Positions 44,999 through 58,365 of a stretch of 64,000 nt of DNA are shown piece after piece. The notes beneath the pieces were generated by a model. That model ran no database searches. It was not told the DNA's origin and worked only from the letters and a program-made list of their open reading frames with translations. The position numbers and the translations under genes are program-made. The DNA comes from Gorsachius magnificus (lineage: Eukaryota; Chordata; Aves; Pelecaniformes; Ardeidae), in the NCBI GenBank assembly GCA_034008185.1, contig CM067095.1:6928610-6992609 (forward strand), in the 5' to 3' direction. How positions within the stretch are numbered: position 1 is the first letter of the stretch; the number at the start of each line of letters is the position of its first letter.

Positions 44999-47900
44999 TC
45001 ACCTACCGGGTTCCTCACCGGCAATTCACGTCTCTCCTCACCCTCCTTCACAGTTTGCCTTATTTTAGCAGGGCAGGGCATTATTATAGCCAGAGAAAGC
45101 AGCTTCTCTGGCCATTTCTTGCTGCTTAATGCTTAAAGCCACCACCTTGCTAAGAGTGCATTAGCATCATCGCAGCCTTCCCTCACCATCAGGCTGAGGG
45201 CCAGGCCAAGCGCTCTCTCTTCTTCTCCCTGCTCCTATTTGTCCCTTTGCATAGCAAAAACATTTGTGACAGAAATTAGAGATACAATTTGCCCCTGATT
45301 GTTCATGAGAAATCGGCTGTGACACAGAGCTCGGCAGCCGGCCCATCAATTGCTGAGGATGGTAGGGTTTAATTTGGTTTCTTCCCTGGCCATGGAGACA
45401 GGGTCATTTATCCTCTAATGACAGCGGAGCCACTGCTACACCGGAGATGTACGCAACTCAGCTTTGCTCGGGCCCTCCTGGAGAAGGAGGTGGCAGCAAA
45501 AGGCCGGGGAAAGCAAAGGCACGGTGAGGTCCAGCAAAGGTCCTGCTGATCTTCTCTCTTTCCCAACCCAAAGGGACAGAAAAAGCACAAACACAAGTGG
45601 ACACCCCAGAACAAACGGGGGGCTCCCTAAAGAAAAGATGGAAGGAACAGCTGGTATCACAAGTCCTTCACCTCATCCACCTTGCAAGGACTGATTTTCC
45701 TGTATGTGATTTTTCATCTAAAGCATCATGTTTATCATGCCTTACTCAGGTTCTCCATAATTTCATAGACCTCTGTGATATGGCTCTCATTAATCTCTTT
45801 TCCAGTGTACAGGTCCTGCCCGGTTTCCTCTCTTCTTGTAAGCAATAATATTGAACTTTCACATTCCACCTTTGCTGTGGCAGAAAATTTCATTAGGGAA
45901 AAATGCAGCTGGACTTGGAGATGAGAAAGACCGCTTGAATTTATTACTTGTGTGGTTTTAAAATTTTAAATTAAAAAAAAAAAATTTTCCACGTTCCCTT
46001 CTTATTTCCACTTTTTTTTTTAAAATAAAAAAAGCTTTCTTTTCCCAACTCTCATTAGCTTAAAATGTTTAAATGAAATAGTGATTTGAGCTGAATGCTA
46101 AAAATCTTTGAACATATTTCTTGCCTAAGTTGGCACGATAAAAACTTTTCCTTAAAAATGTGCTGCATTAAATGAATTGACCTAATCCCATGAGAAGATT
46201 CAGCTTCAGCAACTCCCTAATTTAAGAGGAAAAAAATTGCTCCACAAAAAAATTCAGATTAAGCCAATGTCTGACTATCGTCCAGCTCTGGGATGAGCTG
46301 GGAACGAGCACGGCTTCACAACATAGCTTGTGGCATGGTCTGGGGCTCATAGGATCCTAGCTCAGTTTTTGTGGGAATCACCTCATTGTGTCTCTGGCCC
46401 CCAGTTCCTAATCTATAAAATATTTGTAGTGATATTTCCTACATCTGTAGTGATATTCTCCCATCTACTGGTCCTCTCTGTTCATACCCTGCTCCACTTT
46501 ACCCCAACCTGGGGGGATGCTGGGACAGACCCAGCCAATGCATTTCCTGCCATCACCAAAACCGGACCAACATGATGGACATCTCCTCTGGTGCTGGGAG
46601 TTAGCAAAGATGGGGCTGGGGAAAGCTGGAGGGACCGAGCCAAATCCACAATGAATCTTCCGATCCAGCTCCACCACTGAACAATACAGAATGAAAGGCT
46701 TCCCATTGTGCTCAGGGCCAGGAAAAAATAAAGACAGAAAAAAAGAAAAACGTAAGAACTGTGTGCCTGGCAAAACCGTCCAAAGCCATCCTTCCGTCTG
46801 CACCTCCCCTCCACTGCGCTGGATAAACACAGCTGCCAGCAAGAGCCCTCAGTGCTGCTCAGAACCACCCACCACCACCACCATCCCCCCCACCCCCCTT
46901 AAAAACCACAGTTTGTTGACAAAACACCATCCCTGCGTGGGGCTGGGCATCCCACCCTGCCCCACGTGGGACAGCAGGACTCACGCCATGTCCCAAGCAG
47001 CGGGGAAAACCACGTTCACCTCTTGGGAGCAAGGCACCAGGAATGGAGGCTCCCTGGGCGCTGCCCCTGCCCCATCATCTCCCATGGGACCAGCCACCCA
47101 CAGACAACACTACGCAAGGAATGAAGAACAATTGTGTGTGTGTGGGGAGGAGTTTTTCCCTCCCTTCCTTCCCTACAAATTTTAAGCAGTTTGATTTCAC
47201 CCCTCCCACCCCACCGCAGGTGGTACCCAATAAAAGATGTCTTAAAGGAACTGCTTCAAAGCACAGTTTTCCTTTGAAAAAGGACTGTGTTAGCGGTGAC
47301 GCAGCAGCGTCAATCCTCCACGGAGCTGTTCCGTGTGCGTGTTTGGGAGACCAATTGCTCACTTGTTGGCTAAAAATAAGTTGCATTCTTTTTTCTTGTC
47401 TGGGTTCCCATGCTGCTGTGGCATAGCATAATGGGGATAAGCCTGCTTCTTGCCTTAAAAAAATGATAAGCAGAATCTAAAACGGCAGAATTTTTTTTTT
47501 TTTTTGCACATAATTTTTTTTTTCTTTTGGAGAAAGCACAAAGTTAGGAAAAATACTTAAGTCCTCTTCTCCCCCACAAACAAGCCCTGCTTCAGTTACA
47601 GACAGTTTTTACTCCTTAAGCCCTTTGCATGGAATACCAGGGAGCAGCCAGGGACTGGGGCTCTCCAGGGCTGAGCGATGACCCAGAGCAAAACACTGGC
47701 TCCAGCAGCAGTGAAGCTTCTGGTATCACTTATGCAGAGCCAATTTTCAGATTAAAATGGCAATTTCATTTTTTTCACCTATCCACCTCCTTTGTATCAA
47801 TACCCTTTTTGTCCTAGAACCTACTTACCTGCTTCATTTTAAAATAGATGTAGATATTGTCCCTCTTTTATGGAAGATTTATGAGCTCTGTAGGTTTGCT

Positions 47901-49369
47901 TTTACAAATATTAATATTATATAAGCTGATGGGCTTATTCAACTGCCACAGGCGAAAAAAAAAAAAGGCTCCGTCAGCAAGTATTCTTCCTGATGATTTC
48001 TTTTTAAGGATCGTAGGTTGGCATTTACGCGAAGACAAACTAGTTCAGGATAACAAGGAGAGGATAAACAGCAAAACAGAAATCAGGATAAGCAGAAAAA
48101 CTCTATCCAAGCCAGTTCCGTGCTTCTGCCTACTCTTGTATTATTATAATGACCATGTTTCTAAAGCTTAGCCCCAAAAAATCAGGGCCTTGTCTTTTTT
48201 TTTCCCTTGATGTTGCATAAACATACAGAGAAAAAAACCAGCCTTAATCCTTTCGCCACCCCCCTTTGATGTTGTTTTACCCAACACATCACCAAGTAGA
48301 GAGCAGAGCAGAGAACGACCCCCAGTCCCTGGCTCCCCTGGGGATTCCCAGACCGGCTCCATCACCATCTCATCAGTGATGGAGGAGGGAACTGGTTTTA
48401 CATCCATGCCCTTGCTGACAGGGGTGCATGCAGCACCCACAATGCTCTGCCTAGGGGCTGTCGGTTGTGACGGTCATGGGCGCCTCTCCCTGGCCCGTGC
48501 CACGGCCACTGGCGTAGCTCCAGACCCCTCTCTGCAGCAAGAAGCCGCACTTGCAGTGACTTGAGACAGAACTCCAAGGACTCTTTGGCTGTGCAACGTG
48601 CATGGAGGATGCCGGTATATCCCAATTTCCAAATTTTCAAGGCATTCCAAGGCTTGAGCAGAAGCATGTTTTCTCACTCAAAAGATCCCTTTCATTAATA
48701 TTCCTTGAAAAGCTTTACCAGATTTCCCTTTTGCTCATTAATCAAGCTACCAGTTGCTTTTGTTTGTTTAAAAAGGCTACTGTCACAGCTGAGAACCTAA
48801 ACCCTTACCCTGGCCTGACCCTGGCCCTTGGCTTTCTGGTGGAGGCAGCCCTGGCGAGGTCCCTCCCCACCACCCCCAATGGCCCCGGCAGCAGCAGGAG
48901 CACAAAACACCCCAGCACTCATCTCCACCACTCATCTCCTGCCATCCACACCAGATAACCACAGAGAAACGGGCTCTGTTTTTGTAGGGTCACCCAGGGC
49001 AGAGAGGAATCTGAAAGCTCCCTTTCCTGCTGGAAGTCCCTTCATACCCTGTGTGCAGTTGTGCTTCACACATGCAAGTGAAGAAAAATCCAAGCACACT
49101 ATTCAACAAAATTAATGACCCAGATTACTAAAATAAAGCTACAACTCAAACATCCGGAACTAATTTCCAAATTACACTTCACTTTATCTCTGCAGCTACC
49201 ATTAAATAGGGTGGAAGCTTTCAAAATAAAAATAAATAAAAAAAAAAAGTAAAAAATAACTGCCACCACAAGCTAGATTAAAGGGAAATTGCTTTTGGCT
49301 GCTTGAGTTTTTCTTCCAAGTTTTTGAAGGTTTTCAGTATTCAAATTTTTACAGTCATTTTCCTGAGAT

Positions 49370-49770
49370 CAAACGACCCCAAGAACAACGCCCATTAATT
49401 AGAGCAACACATATGGTACCGCAATACTCCGAGGAGCCCGCTCCTGCAATGTAACAGCCTCCGGGCCACACAAAGCCAATAATTTCCTACCAAAGGTTGC
49501 CACGCACCTCTCTAATGAGCTATCGCACACACGTGATTAATTCATTAGGAGAAAAAACTGCCGTTTGGATTGGAACCAGGATTTTGGTTGCTGCCACCAC
49601 TGAACTGCGGGACCGGTTTCATTAGCTCATGCCAGAGGAGTCGCTTGAATCCAAACAGCTCTTTAATTCGAGCAAACGCTGTGCACAGAATCCAGGGTAG
49701 AAGTTAATGCAGCTGCTAATGATTTCCTCTCCCTCCTCCTTGCTTTAAATATTCATTAGGTTAACAACAG
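49370..49770. promoter_or_regulatory. candidate conserved non-coding element (ATTA-rich)
   Basis: About 400 bases with many homeodomain-type cores: ATTAATTAG at about 49393, AATAATTT at 49470, CTAATGAG at 49513, GATTAATTCATTAGG at 49535, TTTAATTCG at 49661 and TTCATTAGG at 49751. Base composition is balanced between these cores and there are no open frames over 60 codons between 49115 and 49890. This pattern is typical of intronic enhancers, but conservation cannot be tested here. Confidence 0.3.
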
Positions 49771-52700
49771 CGGCGGCGTGAAAGGCCACAACCTACAAGT
49801 CCTGAAGACAGCAGGTCCCTTGGCAAGGGACAGATCACGCTACTCGATGACATTGGACCTGGGACATCCAGGTCGTTAAAGATCCAGCAGTGAGAGCGCC
49901 CCTGCTCCGGCATGGCTCACTTCCCAGTCAGCAACTGGATGCCAACTTGGCTGCCTATGGGTCTTGTCGGACGTGCTCAGGTCTTGCCTGTAGCCTCAAA
50001 CGCTTGTCTGCAGGGCTCTGCTTGTGTTGCTGCTCTCCTGGGCCTTGGGGGATGATTTGGAAGCAAACTTCACCCACGCTGCGGTAGACATTACACAAGG
50101 TGTGAGCATCTCTTTGGTTGGATGGGTAGCGAAAGCCTTCCCAGAAACACAGAGTTAATCAAGAGATGTTGCAGAAGCAGAAGGAAATTCTCTGCAGGCC
50201 GCAGAAACAGCCTTTTCAACCCCTTTGAACTGAAGATCAAAGAACCAATTCCCACCCACAGAAGGCAGGCAGAACAGCACAGCGCCGAACAGTGTTTACT
50301 ACAGCTGGTTGAGGCTTCTTTTCAGACTAAGGAAAGGTGACAAAACATACAAACAATGTACACTTTATTCTGTACTTCCAACGTAAATGCGTATTTTTCT
50401 TGTGGAGATTTTCAGCACATTCCAAAAATTTCCACTTGAAGGTAAAGATGCTCCAAAAAATTTGTGTGTAATGGAAACTCCATATGACCATCAAGAAGGA
50501 CTTTCAATGGGAACAGGGTTTTGGTTTGAAATGAGCCCTAGTTTTGCATAATGCTGCCTATCACAGTGAAGCATCCTATTTCATCAATGAGTTATTAAGG
50601 AAGGAAAAGAAGAAAGTCCTGGCGTGGAATAGTCCATTGAACTGTGATGGGAAGTTCGGTAAAGGACTGAATTAGCATTCTTTTATCTTGCTGCAAAAAT
50701 AGCTCTAAACCATGTAACTCGTTGCTTATCATGGTTTATGAAAATAACCCTGCTCCTCTTGTGTGGGTGCAGTCAGGGGCTGTTCGTGGCAGGCGCAGGA
50801 AACCCTCCGCTGGCAGCACCGGGTCCCGATGATGGATGCCACCAGCCGGATCCTGCGCTGAACAGAAAGCCTGGGGCTCTGGCTCTCCCTGAATACCCCC
50901 AGCCCTGCTCACTGCAAAGGAAAGCACCAATGCTTGCATTAAAAATTAAAACGCGACGAGTTCTAGTCCTCCGGTGGGCCCAGAGGCCACTAACATCACC
51001 GGGGGGACCTAAACAACCCCAAAACTCTATTCCAGAGAGAAACACAATAAGTAATTACCACTGCAACATATGGCACATAAATAGCAGCAGCAGAATTTGG
51101 ATGGGCTTTAAAATCCACTTTAGAGCATCTGTGCTGCTGGTACCTAGGCTGTGCCCGGCTTCATCTGCATGATGGAGTGTGGTGGCTCTTGGGTTAATTC
51201 ACAGGCTCACTCCAGCTCCATTTACACAGGATAAGCCAGAGTATGGCCCCGACCAATGAGTCCAGGTAGGACAGACAGTGGCCAAGTAGGGTGGAGTAAA
51301 AAGCCTGACTCCAGCAGGAGATGAAGCAACTGGAAACCATGAGACCTGCCACCCACCACTCTCAAAGCAGCTGCACTCGATAATCACAGCATCCAAAGCT
51401 CACACAAAACCCCAGGCAGGCATTTCTCCTGGATGCCAGCTCCCCTACGTGCTGGAGCCCAGGAGCACATCCCCAGCACACCTCCTCCCCACCAGCATCC
51501 CCCACTGGTGTGCTATGGGCATGCCTGCAGGTACGACCGGATCAAATCTAACCTCAGATCTGGTGGGACAGGGTTAAATTAAATGTCAACAGATAGAGTT
51601 CTTACAGCATTTGCAAGCCCAGGAGGACTCTCCTCCCTGTGTACCCGGCCGCCGTCCACACGTAGCCAGGGAAGAGGTTTCCCTGCTCAACGCAGTGCAA
51701 TAAATCATGGTGAGAGGTTGCCTCATCCCTGAAATCACATCCTCTCTGTATGAAGAAAAATCAAAGCCAAGACTTTCCGAATTCAGGGTTTTCTGGGCAC
51801 AGGACATAGGAATGTCCATGCTTTCCTGGATGATTTTGCACAAGGTTCATCGGAGTCCAAAGCTGCTGGGGGGCTGCTGTGAGCAGTGCCAGCTGGACAC
51901 TGCTCCTCAGGAAACATCTGCTGGAGAGGGATGGAGGGAACAGAGCCTGCCTTGACACTCCTCTCCCCACACTCTTCCACCTTATCTCATCCATGCAGCA
52001 GGAGGGTGGGCAGCTGCTGTGTCCTTTGCCCAAGGGGAATCCCGCATCAGGAGGCTCCCCGAGCCCTCTCCACCACAGGAGCGGGGACGCCTGCCCTGCA
52101 CACAGCAGGGAGGCTCTGCAGGATGGGCTCTCTGGGGGTTTGGTTCATCTCAGCACACAGATGTTTGGACATTTAATTAAAATCTCCAAGTCTCCCGAGT
52201 ACCCGACATGGGGCTGTTGACATCACCCAAGCAGACTGTGCAGAGAACTTCCAAACACCCCTGCCTTCCAGCTGGATTGGGACCAAGATGAGCAAGAAAA
52301 TGATGAATTCTTTTAAAAGAAGTACAAATTGCTCTTCACCAAAGTGAGAATACACAGCAAGGCTCTCCTAGGGGGTGACTTTAGAGGTCCTGGTTTTCCT
52401 TAATGAGCCTGTCCATCTCATTGGACCCGAACAGCACGTTTGCTCACAGTATGTAGGGAAAGTCAATGACGCATTGAGAACACAACGGCGTTAATCTATA
52501 TTCTCTCCTGGTCTCACCGAGATGAGTTCCTACTCTTTCGGTTTCAGTCATTAAACAAACCACGTCTGGTAGCTAACTGAACAGACTGCTATACATCAAA
52601 ACAAATCTCTCACTAATGCCATTTACTGGATCTTTTATTAGGACACTGTCTTCTCCAGGATGGACTTCAGACCTGGCTTTCCCTCTGCAGCATGACCAGT

Positions 52701-53636
52701 AACACCAGAGTTTGCCTTACCCCATCCACATCCTCACTCGCAGCTCTCAGCCCCCGTCCCAGGCTTTGGGGTTGAACCAGGCTTAACTGTTTCCCTGTTT
52801 ACAGCAGCCAACAACATTTTACCTTGATAAGTCAGCTCAGCTGCACATCTCTCCTCCACTCATTAGCTCGGAGATCAGTGGCTTCCTTCCTCCCCCTTGT
52901 AGCATGATGCTTCCCTCCAGCTAGGTAGGCTTGGTTTTCAAGATAACCTCAGGACACAGACTGCCTGTTTAAATATGCTCACAGCATGGCTCAATTTCCC
53001 TTTCAAGAGATTGCAGAAGTTCTCCAGTCCTCTGCAAACTGGGAATTCAAATGCTGTTATCACTGCGCTCCGCGCTAGGACTGGTCCAAGAGCTGCTAAC
53101 AATAGCCGCAGTCCCTGAATTTGCCTCAGCAGATTTAGATTGGGTCTTAGCTGCATCTTCCCATTTAGTTTTTAGCAATGGAAATATTGTGATGTTAAGA
53201 AATCCATAAATCAGGAGCTGTGCCGAGGTATGAAACAGCGCATCCATTTGGGAGAGAATTAAGCCCCACTTACGCCTCCTGTCCCTGGATCTATGCGACT
53301 ACAAGAACAACACATTTGCTACCTGGTTGGCTTTGCTTCTTCCCCCAATCTCTTTAAAACAGCGGTATTACAATGAGCTTTCCTTGTTGACAGGCTCTTT
53401 CTATTAGCTGTACAAGTGTCTTGAACAATTATTGATGCTGTGGGCAACTGGCGAACAGCAAAAAAAGAGGAGCCTTCTGTTCCCGAGCAAAGCTATTAAA
53501 TCAAAGGCAGCAATAATATCGCAATTCTCAGGTGACCAGCCCTCAGGTGCAAACGCCGGGAACTCTGCAGAAGTACTTGAGGAGCACCCCACAGGCTGTA
53601 CAAGCCAGAAGAAGTTACCAACTGAACAGCAGCAGA

Positions 53637-53640
<4 letters not shown>

Positions 53641-53669
<29 letters not shown>
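53641..53669. repeat. A-tract of about 29
   Basis: A long uninterrupted A-run. The 240 bases upstream do not resemble a known retrogene or SINE, so it is recorded as a homopolymer only. Confidence 0.9.
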
Positions 53670-53671
<2 letters not shown>

Positions 53672-54799
53672 CCTGCATCACCACAAGGTGTTGGACAATT
53701 TGCAAAACATGACAAAAATTCTTTAATTATTAAAACAAACTAACTGAAATGAATAATTTAACGTGCTCTGACTAGTCCAGGACATTTTCCTTTGGTTACC
53801 AGGATGACTGCTTTCAGTGAGAGCTGGCATTAATCATGACCTGAGACCAAAGAAGTTTTGCAGAAAACCACCAGAACAAAGCAGAAACCAACCCAACCCA
53901 CAGATTTTACTCCTCACCAGAGGGATTCAAATTATACAGTACCTGGCTTTGGCAAATGAGCTGAACCATGCAACGCAGAACTTGCTTTTACCAGCACTCC
54001 CTCGGCCACAAATGCTAATTTAAATAATAATAAATCTGCACGTCTATACACAGTTATCTCTTCAGGCGTGATAAGCTGTACCAAATTATGCAGCACCACT
54101 TGTGTATGTACCAGACCTCCGCGGCTGGGCAAACAGCAATACCTAGCTCCTCAGCAAGAGCAAGAGCCAAGGACGCGGGTGCCGACCCCTCCTCTCACCC
54201 AGGACCCGCGTGTCCCTCCTGCCCTGCAGAGCTGCCATCCCCTCCTGCAAACTGCAAACCCCGGGTCCCCCGGCCACTGCCCCCACCTGCAGCTCTGCCA
54301 CATGGAAGGACAGGCTGAGAGCAGAGTTTTTGCAATGCTTTATCCGACAGAAATGCAGGTAGAGGCTACAGATCATGTATGTGCTACCAGCTTTGTTTGC
54401 CCTTGCTCACCCCCTCCCAGCTGCTTGCAGGCTTTGCCCTGACCCAGTCGTGCACAGCCTCGCGCCAGCCAAGTGCAAGCTGATGGGATATTGGAAAAGT
54501 AAGGGGTTTTTTTTCCTCCTTGCTAGAAGACCAGTTGCTGCTTGTAACACAGCTCTTCCCTGCTGCAGGCAGAGAGAATTGCCTTTCCTGCCCCGCTAGG
54601 ATGGAGGTGAGACTCAGCGCTCCCTGCGAGCCCGCAAGCTGCTGCGGCTGTGCCAGACGTCAGGAACTGGTGGTCAGCACACAACTGCTCTCATTCACGT
54701 GGCACAACGCAGGGGAAAACTCATGCATCCAGGAGGCACATCCCTTTTACTCCATGGCTGCTATCAGGAGCATTTTCGTAGCACAGGAACCTCACACAG

Positions 54800-54865
54800 G
54801 TCCTGTTTTACCAATGGGGAAACTGAGGCAGGGGCAGCAAAGGAGGCGAGTGCTGGGTCACTGGC
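54800..54865 (+). repeat. possible ancient MIR / CORE-SINE-like remnant
   Basis: TTTTACCAATGGGGAAACTG, then AGGCAGGGGCAGCAAAGGAG and GCTGGGTCACTGG. It resembles the same MIR core seen at 27905-27970 (TTTACAGATGGGGAAACTGAGGC) but is more decayed after the first 30 bases. Confidence 0.45.
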
Positions 54866-57062
54866 GACTGCACATAACCATGCTTTGCAGACAGTGGCTT
54901 GAGGGGCTTTTGGCTGCCCTTCCCACACTACCCATCCCTGGGATGTGGGCACCCTGTGGATAGAAGGATGAGGACTGTCGTCTTGGTCCTACCCAGGTAG
55001 TTCAGAGGAAAACAAGGTCAAAACCCCACATCCCACTTGCAGTGATGAGAACTTCTGTCTCCCCAGCACCCACCACAGCATGGCTTTGGAAACACCCCCA
55101 GAAGGTCCCACCAGCTTTAGAGTATTTCACAACAAGGGGTTGGCCCATTGGATCCAAACCATGCCTGGATCCAAACACTTGTCCCTGGCTGAAATGCTAC
55201 CAACATTTTGCCTATTTGGAAAATCTTCCATTTTTGCCCAAATCTTCCAGTTTTCCAGAACCTACTGTGCTTAAGGCAGCTCAGGACCATGTGCTGGAGG
55301 GAGAGGGAAGCCGTGTGCCCAGCTGTGGCCTGCACAGCAACCTAGCAGGCTGCAGCGAGGGTGCTTCATGAAGCACAGGCATTTTGGGTGCTCAGGATCT
55401 TCTCCAGGGTCCTGCAAGCAGGGCAGAAGCCAGGGAGCTTCAGGGAAGCACCAGGGAAAAGGGTTCCTCATTCTGCACAGTGTCCCCCAAAACCAAGGCT
55501 TGGCAGAGCGGACCAGTCTTGGCTGAGCATCACCTGTGAACAACCACGTCCCTAATTACGAGTCCTCATTGCTGGTTCTGACCGGGAACAGCAAGAAGCC
55601 TCGGAGGTGCCTGCAGTGACTGATGGCACCAGCCGTGGCAGCGCAACAGTCGCTCGGTCAGAGGTGATGCTTCATGCGCAGGCTGCAGATAATAAATAAT
55701 ATGTGGGTGGCTTTTAACATCCTCTTGAAGAACGCAGGTACAAAGCGCTGGTGTTGTGACTCATGTCTATTTGAAGGGACAGGGGATTAGGTAGCCATGT
55801 GCCAAAGGATGTGTTGTCCCGACGTACCCCCATGCAGCTTCAAATCACCCCTCCAGAAGGCTGGTCCCCCAGTGGCACCAGCATCCCCAGGGCACCTGCA
55901 GGCATCCCAACCCCAGGTTTCTGCCGGGTGGCTCAATGCCACGTGCTTATAGCCACACGGTCACCCTGCTGCTGCTGTCTTCTCCTCACCAGCCTGCAGA
56001 CCTCAAAAACCTGCATTATTTTTTGTGGGGGCTTGGCCTTTTCCCAACACGATGGCTGTCTGTGCGACCACAGCCGCACGCGGCGCCTTGGATCCAAGCC
56101 TGATCTTAATTACAACAGCATCTCATCGCTCACTCCGGTCCTGATCTCACCAACGTGGGATGTGCAAATTAAAGCCAGTGCCTGTGATTTTACACATCAA
56201 AAGCCACTCTGGGCTGGCAATAAAGGAGCCCACTCTCCCCGCTGCCCTCCAGCCTGCATCTCTGCACATCCCCTTCCCAGCACGGCTGGCAACAGGCACA
56301 TTTATGCACAAAGATCATCTCTCCCCCACCGGGTGGCAAATGATGAAATAAAAAGATTATAAAACTTACATATTTGAAAAAGCTCTAATGGGAAAATATC
56401 CCCAATCTTCTGTGGCCGCTCTATGGTGTTGATACAGCCTGACACAGCTGGAAGCATCCTTCACCTTTCTATGCATAAACATCCAGACTTTATATACCTA
56501 TCAGGTCTATTTGCAGTGCAGATACTGAGCTTAAGGGGTTTCAGCTTCCCAGCCACGTACCCCACGCCGATACTCAGGTAAAAGGATCCCATCTGAGTGC
56601 CCCAGCTACCACTGCTGTCCTTAACCCTCAGCCAAGCTTCTCTGCCCTTGAGGCTCGGTTTGCCTCTCACACCATAACCCCTAGAGCATAGGCAATAAAG
56701 GAAAATCGACCTTTTTATCATGATGAATCTTTGCTAAAAGCATGTTGCCCCTCTGCAAGGGCTGTGGGTGTTGGTGGCGATGGCAGGACGGGGCAGGCGG
56801 CTCCCGTTACGGGCAGCCACTGCTCTGTACTCAGGAGATTTTATGCAGAACTTCATCCCCTGGCCCCTCCCCCAGACCTATGACGGCAGGAACAAGGCAG
56901 ACTAACTTTTGATACCAATCAAACTCATTAAATGGAGAGGTCTCACATTCCTACATAAGCAGAATATGAAATGCAGAGAAACTCCTGGAACAGACCATCC
57001 AGCGCAACAGAGCAGAAAATCCATCTGTTAAATTGGATACATTTAATCACACCAGGTTTGTT

Positions 57063-57068
<6 letters not shown>

Positions 57069-57088
<20 letters not shown>
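57069..57088. repeat. T-tract of about 20
   Basis: Uninterrupted T homopolymer with short A flank; nothing else recognised beside it. Confidence 0.85.
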
Positions 57089-57093
<5 letters not shown>

Positions 57094-58283
57094 CCCATAT
57101 ATTTTGACTCCTTCAGCTTCACGACACAAGCTCTGTCAATGCATTTGATTGAAAACGTCAGAGTGACCATCTGTATCCCATCACGAGCAGCGTCGCTCTC
57201 CTTGCAACATCAGGACAGCTCTTCATCAGTAGCAGAGACATGCCCCGGCATGCTGAGCGGGCTGCCGTTCTCTTTGGCTGTATATATCAAGTACCATTTG
57301 TTAACTATATGGAAGCCAACCATCCAGGCCTGCTGTCTCCTGCCCTAAATACCATGAGAACGATCTCATCTCCCACTGAGCCTTGTGCAAAAAGGTAACC
57401 AGCATCATTCTGCCTCTGCAGGGTATATATAGGTGCTGCCAGTGGGACTAGACAAACTGCCTACAATTTGCCGACACATCTATTTCCAAAGCTGACCAAG
57501 CTGGGCAATACCCCAGAAGGAGCCAAACGCCTTCCCACAGGGAGAAGGAGCCGTGCATGGCCACATCTGCAGCACCCTGATGCAGCACTGGCCAAGAGAG
57601 GCCAACAAAACCTACCAGATAGGACACGTATGTCCTTGGAGGAACTAAGGCAAAGCACCAGGTTCTGCTGACTGCGTTGCTTAGGGTTTTGCCTTGACCA
57701 CGCAACGAGCTGGCTCAGAAATACAGGTGATGAGTTCTTTCTCAAAAAGAGAAGGGTGAATCCTTGTTCCTCCTTATCAACTTATCAATTCTTCCTGCTT
57801 TGCTTAGGAAAAGAACGCCGCTGCGCTCAAACTGCAGCGAGCACGAGAGCGCTATAAAAATATCAGTAAATAAGTGTTATTCCCTCTTGAACACAGGGAA
57901 TGAGACAATTTAACCTTTCCAGACACCTGCAGCTTTCTACAGCTCCGGCCCTGCCTTTCAGGAGGTGTTTTGGGGTACAGCTCGCCCGCTGAACGCAACG
58001 GTAGCGCAGGGAGCTTTCAAACAGCTTTAAGCAGGTTCAATGCTGAGACCTGCCTAGCTGGGGTAATACACCAGCTTTGTTTTGTTCAGGGTTTGTTTTG
58101 GTTTGGTTTTTTTTCTTCCCCCCCCCCTTTTCTACATGCCACAGCTATGAGTGTAGACGTTATCCTTTATTTTCTTCCCCAGCAAGGACGCAGACATCTC
58201 AGCTCAAGCAGATCTGCCGCTGCTGTGCAATTAACCCACTTCAGCAGCCGGCTGTCCCTGAGCGAAACCACAGCAGCAGCCAC

Positions 58284-58365
58284 GGAGGTGGGACACAGCC
58301 CCCCCCCCCCCCCCCCCCGCCAAAGGGAGGTAGGACACAGCTGCCCCCCCCCCCCCAAAGGGAAG
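58284..58365. repeat. tandem duplication with two long C-tracts
   Basis: Two copies of a unit of about 40 bases: GGAGGTGGGACACAG followed by about 20 C then GCCAAAGGG, and GGAGGTAGGACACAGCTG followed by 13 C then AAAGGG. The duplicated flank around the C-run shows it is one duplication event, not two independent tracts. The minus strand carries the G-runs. Confidence 0.85.

Noticed and set aside
53641..53669. A-tract as the tail of a processed pseudogene
   Set aside because: The preceding sequence shows no coding similarity and no matching flanking duplication was seen.
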